From Taishania sp037189645 (GTDB lineage Bacteria > Bacteroidota > Bacteroidia > Flavobacteriales_D > Crocinitomicaceae), in the NCBI GenBank assembly GCA_037189645.1, contig JBBCIY010000005.1:496001-560000 (forward strand): a stretch of DNA of 64,000 nt, read 5' to 3'. Below the pieces are notes generated by a model that saw nothing but the letters and a program-made list of their open reading frames with translations, was not told the origin of the DNA and did no database searches. Made by a program: the position numbers and the translations under genes. Positions 1-9,221 of this stretch are shown here, one piece after another (the first letter of the stretch is position 1; every line of letters begins with the position of its first letter).

Positions 1-90
1 TTTAATTTCCACCCCGCCTGTCGGTGGTTTCAGGCTTAAGAAAATAATTCCCAAAACGACCAGGACAAGACTAATTCTGATCCAGTTCAT
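1..90 (-). CDS. N-terminal fragment of a membrane-anchored or secreted protein, cut by the window edge
   Basis: An ATG at 90-88 on the minus strand opens a frame with no stop to the window edge. Its 30 visible residues begin MNWIRISLVLVVLGIIFLSL, a short positive start followed by a hydrophobic stretch typical of a signal peptide or anchor. The start lies inside the last codons of the S9 peptidase gene (stop at 71-73), a 20-nt overlap that suggests translational coupling. The visible part contains no domain, so no function can be given. It could still be a chance frame, because only 90 nt are visible. Confidence 0.45.
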   Translation of the reverse strand, partial: MNWIRISLVLVVLGIIFLSLKPPTGGVEIK

Positions 91-2893
91 AACGCAGTTC
101 TTTTCCTTTTTTCACCGCAGGGATCCCCTCTGTCAGCCAGCGGGGGGCAGGTTGGTTTTGCAGATAATGGTCAAAAAACTGCCGCATCCGGATGCTCAGG
201 TCTCTACGGTTCGCCATCTTCATCAAATTGTGCTCATCTCCATTGTAGTTCAGCAACCAGCACGGTTTTCCGAGACGGCGCATTCCTGTAAAAATTTCGA
301 TTCCCTGGTACCACGGCACTGCTCCATCCTCGTCGTTGTGCATGATCAGTAAAGGTGTCTCCACCTTTGGCAAGTGGAAAACAGGCGAGTTCTCAATGTA
401 TAATTCCGGTGCTTCCCACATTGTTTTCCCGATCCTGCTTTGTGTTTTCTCATACTGAAACTGGCGGCTCATTCCTGTTGACCAACGGATTCCACCAAAC
501 GCGGAGAACATGTTACCGACCGGGGCACCTGCCATCGCGGCTTTATACCGGTTTGTCATCGTGACTAACTGGGCGGTCTGGTAACCTCCCCAGCTTTGTC
601 CCTGCAATCCCATCCGGGTAGAATCAATGTTCGGATATTTTTTCAAAACAGCATCTGTTCCGCTCATAATACAGTCATACGCACTTCTGGCAGGGTAACC
701 TGGTTCGTAACGAATGTCCGGAATGAACACCAGATAACCTGCAGATGCGTACTCCGAAGGAAAAATAATCGATGCTGTAGGCCTCGGCGCATAGTGATTG
801 TGCAAGTCATCCGAATACAATTCATAATAATACACCAGCAAAGGATACGACTTACCCGGATCATAATTTTCCGGTTTGTAAACCAATCCTTCCAGCTCCA
901 ACCCTTTGTAAGTCTTCCAGGAGATCAATTCTACAGTTGCCCAGTTGTATTCGCTTTGCTGCGGGTTCGTATTGGAAATCTGCCTGATGTATTTTACACT
1001 GTCCTTCCAGAAATTCAGGTCAGGATACTCTTTTACTGTCTGCTTGCGAATGGTATAGACAGAAGCATTCTTCGCTTTTTTCATGGACGTGATCTTCGCG
1101 TCCCAATATCCTTTTTTCACAGGTTTTCCATTCTCAAACACATAATAATGTGAGCCTTTTGTCGTCTTATCCAGCCCGATCAGGTAGAAATTATCCAGCT
1201 CCGAGAATGTTGAATCCCTGTTCCACGAACGCACGCTGAATTCAATGTTATTTTCAGCCCCGATGTTCTCCGAAAGGGAAATGAGTTCATTCCTGGTGAA
1301 GTCGTAGGAATAAAAATCATTTTTTTCGGAAAGGAACAATTGCGTTCCTTCCTTGTTCCATCCGTGATCTCCGATAGCGAACTCCTCCATCGGCATACCG
1401 TTCTTATCTCCCGACCACGTTTTACCTTTTGCTTCGCACGTCAGGCAATACTCCTTGTTATCAGAAAGGTCAATGGCATAATACTGGCCGTTCTCATGAT
1501 TGAAATAAACGAATTTGTCTCCTTTCCTGGATAAGTTTACAGCACTGGTAACGCCTTTTTTAATCAGCTTGCTCTCTCCCGTTCTTACATTGACCTGGTA
1601 ATAGTCTCTTTTTCCTGAAATGTCCCACATATATTCCAATTCGTAAGGGCGCTTATTGCTTGCCAGGACAGTTTCTTTCAATTCATAAAAATCAGGCTGA
1701 ATGGATAGCGTATCGTTTTCCAGTCCTGTAATTTTACCCGTTGTAAAATCATAGGAATACCAATATGCCTTGTTCACATCCCTTTTTACACTTGAAAGCT
1801 GCTGTGTATGTAAAACCGGCTCGTTGTAATGCCATAAATCAAATTTCGGCTTTTCACTTTCCGTCAGCGTATCTTTGGGTTCCTGCACGGGGATATCAAA
1901 TACGCCAAAATACAGCTGGTTATGAACATCCGAGAAACGTGGCTTCCTGTTTTTTACCACCGTCCATTCTTTTGGGATGGTTTCGGAAGTCGTGTCAATC
2001 AGGCAGGAAAGCCGGTTATTTTCCAGGTCGTAAAGAAATAATTCATATACTTTTGTCTTGGTAGTATCCTGCGCACCCAGGAACACCATTCGTTTCGCTG
2101 CTTTATCATAGGTAATCCCATCGACTCCCGTAAACTTTCTGTCAATAACCGATGACTTATCGGTTTTCAGGTTCAGCACATGCACGGTACAGGTGTCATT
2201 CGCGTGCTGCACATAGGTCAGTACTTCTCCTTTTTCGGAAACGGAGTAATCGGTTACATTCTTAAATGCATACTTTTTCCCGTCTTCCAGGTTCCACAGA
2301 CGAAGAACTTTTCCATCCGATTTCGGTTCTTTTTCCTTTTTCGGATCCTCTTTTCCTTTTTTTACTTTCTTTTTCTTCTTCTTTTTGGATGCTTTTGATT
2401 CGTCTGCTTTTTTGTCTTCCTTAATGACATTGTCGTGCTCCAGATAGCTCAGCCAGGGATGCTTTTCACCCACTTTATGCGTTTTCACATGCGCTATTTT
2501 TTCCGTTTCTCCTTTGGATAATGAGTACACAGCCAATGAATCTTTGGGCCATTTCTTTTTGTCTATTTTATCCAATTCCACTTTTCTCAATGTATCGTAT
2601 CCTGCTTCAATTATGTAAATCAGGTAATCTTCTTTTTCGGAAAAGCTCGCGTTTTTCGCCCTCAGTACAGAATCTAATATCCCTGTTTCCGTATTGTACC
2701 AATACAGATAAGTATCTCCTTTATGCGGCTGAATTTCGTAGGTAATGTATTTCCCGCTGGGAGAGATCTGTTCATTTTTCAGTGTTTTCCAGCCATCAAA
2801 GGCCTGGTGATCAATTATCTTCTTTTGTCCGAACGTGCTCGCCACTGACAAAACGATCATTGCCAGAGAAAGGATATTTTTAAATTGTGTCAT
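71..2893 (-). CDS. Secreted prolyl-oligopeptidase family (S9) serine peptidase
   Basis: This 940-residue protein has a signal peptide (about residues 1-22, ending SVASTFGQ). A long N-terminal part reads like the beta-propeller of S9 peptidases, and a C-terminal alpha/beta-hydrolase domain follows. The catalytic triad can be read: Ser767 in GQSWGGYQ, Asp856 in HNDEDGAVP and His888 in GDEHNLM. Family members cleave peptides, often as dipeptidyl or acylaminoacyl peptidases; the export signal places this one in the periplasm or outside. Residues 158-192 form an unusual, very lysine-rich insert inside the propeller region. No T9SS sorting domain is visible at the C-terminus. The exact specificity cannot be told. 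The downstream gene overlaps its 3' end. Confidence 0.9.
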   Translation of the reverse strand: MTQFKNILSLAMIVLSVASTFGQKKIIDHQAFDGWKTLKNEQISPSGKYITYEIQPHKGDTYLYWYNTETGILDSVLRAKNASFSEKEDYLIYIIEAGYDTLRKVELDKIDKKKWPKDSLAVYSLSKGETEKIAHVKTHKVGEKHPWLSYLEHDNVIKEDKKADESKASKKKKKKKVKKGKEDPKKEKEPKSDGKVLRLWNLEDGKKYAFKNVTDYSVSEKGEVLTYVQHANDTCTVHVLNLKTDKSSVIDRKFTGVDGITYDKAAKRMVFLGAQDTTKTKVYELFLYDLENNRLSCLIDTTSETIPKEWTVVKNRKPRFSDVHNQLYFGVFDIPVQEPKDTLTESEKPKFDLWHYNEPVLHTQQLSSVKRDVNKAYWYSYDFTTGKITGLENDTLSIQPDFYELKETVLASNKRPYELEYMWDISGKRDYYQVNVRTGESKLIKKGVTSAVNLSRKGDKFVYFNHENGQYYAIDLSDNKEYCLTCEAKGKTWSGDKNGMPMEEFAIGDHGWNKEGTQLFLSEKNDFYSYDFTRNELISLSENIGAENNIEFSVRSWNRDSTFSELDNFYLIGLDKTTKGSHYYVFENGKPVKKGYWDAKITSMKKAKNASVYTIRKQTVKEYPDLNFWKDSVKYIRQISNTNPQQSEYNWATVELISWKTYKGLELEGLVYKPENYDPGKSYPLLVYYYELYSDDLHNHYAPRPTASIIFPSEYASAGYLVFIPDIRYEPGYPARSAYDCIMSGTDAVLKKYPNIDSTRMGLQGQSWGGYQTAQLVTMTNRYKAAMAGAPVGNMFSAFGGIRWSTGMSRQFQYEKTQSRIGKTMWEAPELYIENSPVFHLPKVETPLLIMHNDEDGAVPWYQGIEIFTGMRRLGKPCWLLNYNGDEHNLMKMANRRDLSIRMRQFFDHYLQNQPAPRWLTEGIPAVKKGKELRYELDQN

Positions 2894-2966
2894 ACTGTTG
2901 AATTGGCTTCGTTAAAAGTCGTTTGACCGTAAAAATAATAAATGTGCAGGATTTTACAGCCTTTTC

Positions 2967-2992
2967 GCCATATCGCAATATTGCGATATGGC
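2967..2992. repeat. Perfect 26-bp palindrome, copy 1 of an interspersed element
   Basis: The 26 bases are perfectly self-complementary. The central 20 bases are ATATCGCAATATTGCGATAT, flanked by GCC and GGC. The site lies between the start of the S9 peptidase gene and the end of the SDR gene. The left 23 bases recur exactly at 9303-9325. It has no T-run and is not an obvious terminator. It could be a protein-binding site or a short repeat family. Confidence 0.75.
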
Positions 2993-3041
2993 TATTTTAT
3001 AGCGCCTGGTACTTTCTAATGGGATGAATCCGGCTCTACGA

Positions 3042-3692
3042 CTAGTATTGCTTTGCCAGCTGGTGAATCTCTTTTACTTTAACCAGCTTAACTCCATCCC
3101 GGATATGGTCCACACCCGCGATCATTGCCTTTGCCAGGTCACGCACATGCGTCGGCCGGTGATTCCGGATGATTCCCAGCCTGCTGATCCCCTTCATTAT
3201 GAAAGCAGCGATCTTTTCTCCTGTCCGGTCAGAATCCGGGCGAATAAGCACACTTGGCTGGAAAATCATTGTTTTCTCAAATCCAAGCCGGACGATGGAC
3301 GTTTCCAGTTTCCCTTTCATCCTGGAATAGAAAATGGATGCATTCGGATCGGCGTTCGTCGCAGAAACAAGTCCAAAGACAGGGATTGCATTTTCTTTCG
3401 CAAGCTCAGCGAATTTCAGTTGATAATCGTAATCGATTTTCCACTGCGCATCTTTACTCCCTGCGGCTTTCAAGGTAGTTCCCAGGCATGAAAAGGCGAC
3501 ATCTCCCGCAATTTCCTGCCTGTATGCTTCCAGACGGTCAAAATCCACAATTACCTGTCTTAATTTGGGATGATCCGGAAACACCTTCTTCCGCAGGAGA
3601 GCAGTAACCTCCGACACGGTACTATTTGCCAGTAATTCTTCTACCAGGCATTTACCGGTCGCGCCGGAACCTCCGATAACGACTACTTTCAT
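3042..3692 (-). CDS. NAD(P)-binding atypical SDR (NmrA/TIP30-like) protein
   Basis: This 216-residue protein starts with a Rossmann nucleotide-binding motif (VVIGGSGATGKCL, residues 4-16) and ends soon after a short substrate region. The shape matches small atypical short-chain dehydrogenases of the NmrA/YbjT/HTATIP2 type. These bind NAD(P) and act as reductases or redox sensors. The classical catalytic YxxxK is not clear; the SRMKGKLE stretch (about residues 122-129) sits in the equivalent position with Tyr just before it. It lies 8 nt after the DUF423 gene and is probably the last gene of the wecB transcription unit. Substrate unknown. Confidence 0.75.
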   Translation of the reverse strand: MKVVVIGGSGATGKCLVEELLANSTVSEVTALLRKKVFPDHPKLRQVIVDFDRLEAYRQEIAGDVAFSCLGTTLKAAGSKDAQWKIDYDYQLKFAELAKENAIPVFGLVSATNADPNASIFYSRMKGKLETSIVRLGFEKTMIFQPSVLIRPDSDRTGEKIAAFIMKGISRLGIIRNHRPTHVRDLAKAMIAGVDHIRDGVKLVKVKEIHQLAKQY

Positions 3693-3700
3693 AATAAGAA

Positions 3701-4111
3701 TTATTGGTCCAGGGTGGTGTGTTCTGCGCCCGTTCCCTGCATCAGCTTAACAGCAAATACCAGCCAGGCAGCAATCATCAGCACTCCCCCGATGGGTGTG
3801 ACAGGTCCCAGGAAAGATAAGCTGGTATTCCAGTATTCCTGCAAACTCAAAAAATAAATTGAAAACGAGAAGAAAAACGTCCCGGTCAACAACAGGATAT
3901 ACACCGGATTCAGCGAAAAGCTGAACTTACCGGCATTCAACCCGAGAATCAACAAGCTGAAGGCTGAGTAGAACTGGTACCTCACTCCCGTTTCAAAACT
4001 TTCCACTTTTTCCGCTGAAACGATCGTTTTCAATCCATGAGCTCCGAACGCTCCCAGGATAATTGCAAGCGCCAGTAAAAAGGCTCCCGTCAGTACTATT
4101 TTTTTATTCAT
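3701..4111 (-). CDS. DUF423 family small inner-membrane protein
   Basis: The 136-residue product has four predicted membrane helices. The first contains the pattern ALAIILGAFGAHGLK, which is characteristic of the DUF423 (YgdD-like) family, and GPVTPIGG before the last helix is also typical. The family is widespread in bacteria and has no established biochemical function. It lies 20 nt after the polysaccharide deacetylase gene and 8 nt before the SDR gene, so all probably share a transcript. Confidence 0.85.
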   Translation of the reverse strand: MNKKIVLTGAFLLALAIILGAFGAHGLKTIVSAEKVESFETGVRYQFYSAFSLLILGLNAGKFSFSLNPVYILLLTGTFFFSFSIYFLSLQEYWNTSLSFLGPVTPIGGVLMIAAWLVFAVKLMQGTGAEHTTLDQ

Positions 4112-4131
4112 AACTGTTTTTATTTTAAAGA

Positions 4132-5430
4132 TTAAACCATTTTTTCATTTCCCAGCTTTAACGTAAACTCCAATACTTCCCTCCATCCTTTCCACTTTCC
4201 ATGATTGCCGATGGTTTCATTGTGCCAGAGAAAACAAAAATCACCTCCGAAAGCTTCCGCCTCCCTGTACAGTTTAAGAATCTGCGCTTTTGCTTCGTCA
4301 ACCTGCCATTTTTTATATTCGAGCAATGTTCCGTCCATATACGCAAAGGGATGGACAGTCAATTCAGTGATCTGGTTCTTCGTAAGGTCGAACCATTTGA
4401 ACGGTCGTAATGTTCCTGCCCTGAAACCTGTTTCAGAAGCATATCCCATTGTATAGTCATCTGTAATTCCGGCACCGATCAGCTGGTGATAGGTTCCCGG
4501 CAGCTCCAGCTTTAAAAAGTGCTGCCGTGAATGGCGCACCGGCTCGTCCAGGATCCCGGCCAAACGGTCAATTTCATCTTTCAGCTGATTCGGCATTGAA
4601 TTGGACAGGTAGCTGGGATGTATTCCCACCGTACATTTTTCCGCCATTTTCCGGATCAAACGGTGATGGCGGGGATCGCTGTACGAAACATTCCTGTCGT
4701 ATTGCGCATAATTGCCCAGCAGCCAGAACAGGTTCACCGGATAGTTTCCTGCTATTTCCAGGATATCGTCAAACGTATCGTACGGATCTTTTTTTGCTCC
4801 TGAAAGCACGGCTTTCCGTTCTGACCTTCTTGCACGGTTCGCTGTAAGAAAATCTTTTGAAACAGAAAGCAGGTGTCTCACGCCTTCTTTTTGCAGATAG
4901 GCATAGGTATTGTCGATATCGAACGTCGGATGAATGACCAGTTCGTGCGGAGAATACGCAGTGTCCACAATTCCTTTTTCATGCAGGTAGTCAATGATTT
5001 TTTTACTCCACCTGTCACATACCAGCTTGTCCAGCAGGCCGTATTTATACAACACACTGCTGTTAGGATGAAAACGGTTGTGCTCATCCCTCGAAGTTAC
5101 ACTCTGGTATTCTTCCATCCTTGAAAGCACGAAAAACGTTGCAGCAAACGGGTCCACGCATCCGTCAACAGACAGGCATGGCTCTCCCAGATAATCGGAA
5201 ATACCGATTGTATGGTCTGCGACCGTTTCCTCAAACAACAAAGCTGACGGAATCAATTGTTCAATTCCTTCCAGGTAGCGCTCGGAATAATTCAGCTTTC
5301 CACCAACAGCCTGCTCAAAGAACTGCACATCATTCGTCAACCGGTAAGGGACATCATTCTCAGCGAGAATAAAATCAAAGGTATAAAGGCACCTGTCTGA
5401 TATCTGGTCAACGTAAATGTACAGCATCAC
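4132..5430 (-). CDS. Polysaccharide deacetylase family protein (carbohydrate esterase 4-like)
   Basis: The 432-residue protein has no signal peptide. Its middle holds the deacetylase-like fold: HPTFDIDNTYAY (about residues 167-178) looks like the metal-binding TFDxD motif, and GIHPSYLSN provides the second histidine motif. A C-terminal FLWHNE segment is typical of the group. The ATG overlaps the wecB stop by 4 nt (ATGA), so the two are translationally coupled. Because WecB makes UDP-ManNAc, the pair probably acts in surface polysaccharide or amino-sugar metabolism; the substrate is not known. The assignment rests on motifs and context. Confidence 0.75.
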   Translation of the reverse strand: MMLYIYVDQISDRCLYTFDFILAENDVPYRLTNDVQFFEQAVGGKLNYSERYLEGIEQLIPSALLFEETVADHTIGISDYLGEPCLSVDGCVDPFAATFFVLSRMEEYQSVTSRDEHNRFHPNSSVLYKYGLLDKLVCDRWSKKIIDYLHEKGIVDTAYSPHELVIHPTFDIDNTYAYLQKEGVRHLLSVSKDFLTANRARRSERKAVLSGAKKDPYDTFDDILEIAGNYPVNLFWLLGNYAQYDRNVSYSDPRHHRLIRKMAEKCTVGIHPSYLSNSMPNQLKDEIDRLAGILDEPVRHSRQHFLKLELPGTYHQLIGAGITDDYTMGYASETGFRAGTLRPFKWFDLTKNQITELTVHPFAYMDGTLLEYKKWQVDEAKAQILKLYREAEAFGGDFCFLWHNETIGNHGKWKGWREVLEFTLKLGNEKMV

Positions 5431-6581
5431 TTTAAATCATTCACTAATTTTTCACAAATAAAAAAAGCCGCTCTTCCATCCCCGTAAAACGCAGGGAAAG
5501 TAAAATCGTCCTTTTGAATCAACCGGTTATAGGCTGCAACTATTTTTGTCTTATCGGCATCGGCCAGCAGTGCATTTCCATTCTCCACAATTTCCACCCA
5601 TTCTGTCTGGGGGCGGAGTATGATGCATGGCTTACGAAAGAAATAAGCTTCTTTCTGCAGGCCTCCGCTGTCCGTAATGATCATCGAGGCGTTCTTTTCC
5701 AGGGCAATCACGTCCAGGAATCCCACCGGATCAGTCATGACAATAGAAGCATTTTCCCTGATCCTTTGAAGCGTTTCTTCTTTTACCTCATTGAGTTTCC
5801 CTTTGGTACGCGGGTGAAGGGGAAGAACGATCTTTTTCCCCGACAATTGCTGAATTTCCAGCAACGCCTCAAAAATGGATCCCAGCTTTTCTGCATGATC
5901 CGTATTGGCATCCCGGTGAATCGTACACAGGACAAAATCACCCGGTTTCAGGTTCAAATCCGTCAAGACCGATGACCTTTCGTCCGAAATAGTTGAAAAA
6001 TACAGGCTGTTATCGTACATGATATCGCCACACTGATAAACTGCCGGGTTGTCGGCGGAACCGGGCCCGGTTCCTTCCACAGAAAAACCTTCCTTTTCCA
6101 GGTTCTCCAACCCTGTCCTGGTCGGAGTAAACAACAGGGTGCTCATGTGATCGCAGGCAATGCGGTTGATCTCCTCCGGCATGCTTTTGTTAAAACTTCT
6201 CAGCCCTGCTTCAATATGTACAACGGGAATGTGCAGCTTCACGGCTGCCAGCGCTCCGGCGATGGTTGAATTGGTATCTCCGTAAACAATCACCGCATCC
6301 GGCCGTTCCGCAATGAAGATCTGCTCCAGCCCTTCCAGCATTTTACCTGTCTGAGCTCCGTGCAGCCCGCTCCCTATATTCAGATTATACCCCGGCTGGG
6401 GAATGTGCAGCTCCTCAAAGAACAGCGCTGACATGTTTTCGTCGTAGTGCTGTCCTGTATGTACGATCACTTCCTGCAGCTGTTCCGGAAATGTCGTTTG
6501 TATGGCTCTGCTTATTGCAGACGCCTTAATGATCTGCGGCCTTGCTCCTATTACGGTAATGATCTTTTTGGGATTTTTCAA
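5427..6581 (-). CDS. wecB: UDP-N-acetylglucosamine 2-epimerase (non-hydrolysing)
   Basis: This 384-residue enzyme interconverts UDP-GlcNAc and UDP-ManNAc in the cytoplasm, supplying ManNAc sugars for surface polysaccharides. Visible family motifs are GARPQIIKA at the N-terminus, HTGQHYDENMS, VYGDTNSTIAG, HIEAGLRS, MPEEINR, TIHRDAN and the UDP-binding TDSGGLQKEA near the C-terminus. Length is close to the usual 370-385 residues and the key His, Asp and Glu residues are present. It is the first gene of a compact minus-strand unit with the polysaccharide deacetylase, DUF423 and SDR genes. Confidence 0.95.
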   Translation of the reverse strand: MKNPKKIITVIGARPQIIKASAISRAIQTTFPEQLQEVIVHTGQHYDENMSALFFEELHIPQPGYNLNIGSGLHGAQTGKMLEGLEQIFIAERPDAVIVYGDTNSTIAGALAAVKLHIPVVHIEAGLRSFNKSMPEEINRIACDHMSTLLFTPTRTGLENLEKEGFSVEGTGPGSADNPAVYQCGDIMYDNSLYFSTISDERSSVLTDLNLKPGDFVLCTIHRDANTDHAEKLGSIFEALLEIQQLSGKKIVLPLHPRTKGKLNEVKEETLQRIRENASIVMTDPVGFLDVIALEKNASMIITDSGGLQKEAYFFRKPCIILRPQTEWVEIVENGNALLADADKTKIVAAYNRLIQKDDFTFPAFYGDGRAAFFICEKLVNDLK

Positions 6582-6655
6582 CCTCGTTTATTTTGCTGTG
6601 TAAAGTTAACGATTAGATGTCAATATAAAAAAACAAAAACGAACGATAAAAAGAT

Positions 6656-6663
6656 TATTTTTA
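6656..6663 (+). promoter_or_regulatory. Candidate -7 box giving a leaderless mRNA
   Basis: TATTTTTA matches the Bacteroidota -7 consensus TAnnTTTG at all but the last base and lies exactly 4 nt before the ATG at 6668. If used, the transcript would start at or next to the start codon. The same geometry occurs at 7682 and 15104. Confidence 0.35.
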
Positions 6664-6667
6664 CACC

Positions 6668-7645
6668 ATGAAACAGCATTATTTTAAGTTCATCATTATT
6701 CTACTGTTCCCCTTAATGGGTAGCTGGATACCGGATGAACCTGCCACTTATTCCAATCAGTCTGATACTCCTGAAAAATATAAGACAAAATACCATATTA
6801 TCCTGGTGCTGGATGGCCCCAGGTGGTCTGAAACGTGGGGTGACACTACTCATCAGCTGATCCCCAACCAGGCGAACATCCTGAAAAAAGAAGGTACTTT
6901 CTTTACAAACTTCCGGAACAATGGTGTTACCCTGACCAATTCCGGCCACTCCGCACTCTGTACCGGCACGTACCAGCGTCTTTCGAATATCGGGAAGCAG
7001 CTCCCGAAAAATCCGAGCATTTTTCAATATTACCTGAAACAGAAGAACCAGGACAAACGAAAAGCGTGGATACTGACCAGCAAAGGTAAGCTGCAAATGC
7101 TTGCAAATACGAAGAACAAAAAGTGGTGGAATACTTATATGCCATCCACCTACAGCGGGCTCAACGGATCAGGAACAGGCTATCCCGGCGACAGAATGAT
7201 GTACCCTATCTTCAGGGATATCATCCTGGAGTACAAGCCTGAAATTGCCATTATCAATCTGCTGGATATCGATGCCTGGGCACACCAGGGGAACTGGGAG
7301 AGGTATACGAACGCAATAAAAGAACTGGACGTCTATACACATGATCTGTGGAAAACCATTCAAAGTGACCCCGAGCTCAAAGACAAAACGGCGATTTACA
7401 TCACCAATGATCACGGCCGCCACCTGGATGGTAAAAAAAATGGTTTTGAAAGCCATGGATGCAGTTGTGAAGGATGCAGGCACATCAGTCTGCTGGCGAT
7501 CGGACCTGACTTTGAAAAAGGAAAGATTGTGGACGCAGAATACGAAATGATCGACATTCCCGCTACCATTGCGCACATCATGTCTATTGATATGCCGACT
7601 TCCAAAGGAAAACCGATTACGGAACTGGTTTCCAACGGGAAATAA
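6668..7645 (+). CDS. Alkaline phosphatase superfamily (phosphodiesterase/sulfatase-like) exported protein
   Basis: The 325-residue protein begins with a hydrophobic export signal (residues 1-20). It carries the metal-site motifs of the alkaline phosphatase superfamily: ILVLDGPRW (first Asp), TLTNSGHSALCTG (nucleophile region), LDIDAWAH (Asp and His), ITNDHGRH (Asp and His) and CRHISLL (last His). Such enzymes hydrolyse phosphate or sulfate esters, including nucleotide pyrophosphates. Substrate and metal cannot be assigned. It is divergent from wecB and followed 48 nt later by a lipoprotein gene. A near-consensus -7 box sits 4 nt upstream of the ATG. Confidence 0.82.
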   Translation: MKQHYFKFIIILLFPLMGSWIPDEPATYSNQSDTPEKYKTKYHIILVLDGPRWSETWGDTTHQLIPNQANILKKEGTFFTNFRNNGVTLTNSGHSALCTGTYQRLSNIGKQLPKNPSIFQYYLKQKNQDKRKAWILTSKGKLQMLANTKNKKWWNTYMPSTYSGLNGSGTGYPGDRMMYPIFRDIILEYKPEIAIINLLDIDAWAHQGNWERYTNAIKELDVYTHDLWKTIQSDPELKDKTAIYITNDHGRHLDGKKNGFESHGCSCEGCRHISLLAIGPDFEKGKIVDAEYEMIDIPATIAHIMSIDMPTSKGKPITELVSNGK

Positions 7646-7681
7646 ATCAGCTTGGATATGTATATGAAGTAAAATAATCGT

Positions 7682-7689
7682 TAGATTTA
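7682..7689 (+). promoter_or_regulatory. Candidate -7 box giving a leaderless mRNA
   Basis: TAGATTTA (one mismatch to TAnnTTTG) ends 4 nt before the ATG at 7694, the same spacing as at 6656 and 15104. The -33 region is not convincing. Confidence 0.3.
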
Positions 7690-7693
7690 CACT

Positions 7694-8365
7694 ATGTTTC
7701 GTTTTACACTGGTCATCTTAATTGCCTCACTTGTATTTTCCTGCAAGAAAAAGGAAGATACGAAAATCAACCTGCATTATGATTATTTCGGCATGGAACA
7801 AGGACGCTATGTGGTATACGATGCCCTGGAAATTTCCCATCTGTCGAACGGAACAAGCGATACGGTCAGTTATCAACTCAAAACCGTCATCGGTGATACC
7901 GTGCATGACAATTCGGGAAGGATCGGCCACAAATACTTCCGGTACAAGCGCACCTCTCCATCCGAAAGCTGGAGCCTGTCGGATGTATGGTTCATGATCA
8001 TTGCAGACAACAGCGGAGAATTGGTCGAGGAAAATGAGCGGATCGTAAAACTTGTCTTTGCTCCCGCAACCTATAAAACCTGGGATGGAAATGCTTACAA
8101 TACAAACGGAAAAATGGAATACTCATACGAGGACATCCATGCTCCGCTGAGCTTAAACGGGATTCAGATGGATTCAACCGTAAAGGTTGTACAGGAAGAT
8201 GTTTTCAACCTCATCCAATGGCGGAAAAAGCACGAAGTATATGCTAAAAAAATCGGGCTTGTAAAAAAACACTATCAGCATCTTGATATTTCAAATTTCG
8301 ATGTCACGAACATCAGTACCGGGAAGGAATTTTTCCTGGATATGACCGCATACGGTACAGAATAA
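7694..8365 (+). CDS. Hypothetical lipoprotein
   Basis: The 223-residue product has a lipoprotein signal peptide with lipobox LVFSC (Cys17), so it should be anchored to the envelope after processing. The Cys is followed by KKKED, a charged start common in Bacteroidota lipoproteins. The rest looks like a soluble beta-rich domain, with no motif I recognise. It follows the phosphatase-superfamily gene by 48 nt and may be co-transcribed or start from its own near-leaderless promoter. Confidence 0.85.
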   Translation: MFRFTLVILIASLVFSCKKKEDTKINLHYDYFGMEQGRYVVYDALEISHLSNGTSDTVSYQLKTVIGDTVHDNSGRIGHKYFRYKRTSPSESWSLSDVWFMIIADNSGELVEENERIVKLVFAPATYKTWDGNAYNTNGKMEYSYEDIHAPLSLNGIQMDSTVKVVQEDVFNLIQWRKKHEVYAKKIGLVKKHYQHLDISNFDVTNISTGKEFFLDMTAYGTE

Positions 8366-8498
8366 CCATTTCCTGAAAGCGTATAATTCCCCGGCATTTT
8401 CTCATCATCTGCCGCCTGACGGAAAGTAAAGTGTCTATACGGCAAAAAAATAAATTGTTAATTTTTAATAAAAGAGGCTGACATTCTTACACTTAATA

Positions 8499-8506
8499 TA
8501 TATTTG
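8499..8506 (+). promoter_or_regulatory. Candidate promoter -7 box of the 8541 lipoprotein gene
   Basis: TATATTTG is a perfect TAnnTTTG, 34 nt before the start codon, in a 175-nt intergenic region that is otherwise A/T-rich. No good TTG box is found at the usual distance. Confidence 0.5.
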
Positions 8507-8540
8507 CGGCATCATTAAACATAACACTTATTAATTCTAA

Positions 8541-9200
8541 ATGAAAATGAAAAAATTATTGTTTTTTGTTGCTGTTGCAACTTTTGCTACCGGAACGATG
8601 GTATCTTGCGGAAAATCTTCTAAAGGTAAACTGGACAATGAGTGGAAAATTGATTCTTCTGAGCATGTAACAACAAATACAAGCGGAGGGAGCACTTCAA
8701 CCAACACTCAAAAAATCTCCGGAACAACGATTACAAACACCAGTGTGAACGGTGGAACAACAAGCACTTCTACCGGAACTATAAATGAGTCAAAATGGAC
8801 GATCAAAAAAGACGGAACATGGGAAAGAGTGTTGTCTTATACATTTACAGAGACAGTTCTGGGTAATACAATGACAATCACTACTTCCATCACTGAATCC
8901 GGAAACTGGGATTTCTTTGCAGGTGTGGGCGAATTCAAGAAAAATGAGCGTATCGTTTTCAATACACTGAACAGTAAAACTGTAGAATCTACCACTTACG
9001 CAGGAAATACAGACACTGAAACAACGGTAAATACATACCAGGATGGTGAAGTTTCTGAAATTTTTGTCATTACTGAATCAACCAAAAAAGCGCTTGCTTT
9101 TGAATTCACAGGAGGAACGACAGATGCTGTAACTTCCGGAGGATCTACAACAACCTCATCCAGCACAACCAAAAAAACGTTTTCAATGTCTGCAAATTAA
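8541..9200 (+). CDS. Ser/Thr-rich lipocalin-like lipoprotein, hypothetical
   Basis: The 219-residue protein has a lipoprotein signal (lipobox MVSC, Cys23). The mature part begins LDNEWKI and contains W(T/D)-type strand motifs (SKWTIKKDGTWER, SGNWDFF) resembling the lipocalin-like stress and lipid-binding lipoproteins of Bacteroidota. It carries long Ser/Thr/Gly stretches both after the first strand and near the C-terminus (SGGSTTTSSSTTK). Its role is unknown. It is a single-gene unit, with a TATATTTG promoter box upstream and a strong terminator downstream. Confidence 0.85.
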   Translation: MKMKKLLFFVAVATFATGTMVSCGKSSKGKLDNEWKIDSSEHVTTNTSGGSTSTNTQKISGTTITNTSVNGGTTSTSTGTINESKWTIKKDGTWERVLSYTFTETVLGNTMTITTSITESGNWDFFAGVGEFKKNERIVFNTLNSKTVESTTYAGNTDTETTVNTYQDGEVSEIFVITESTKKALAFEFTGGTTDAVTSGGSTTTSSSTTKKTFSMSAN

Positions 9201-9221
9201 TTATAGCCATTGACACATACT

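Noticed and set aside
596..1153. 185-codon plus-strand frame
   Set aside because: Antisense to the S9 peptidase catalytic region; no start signal or family.
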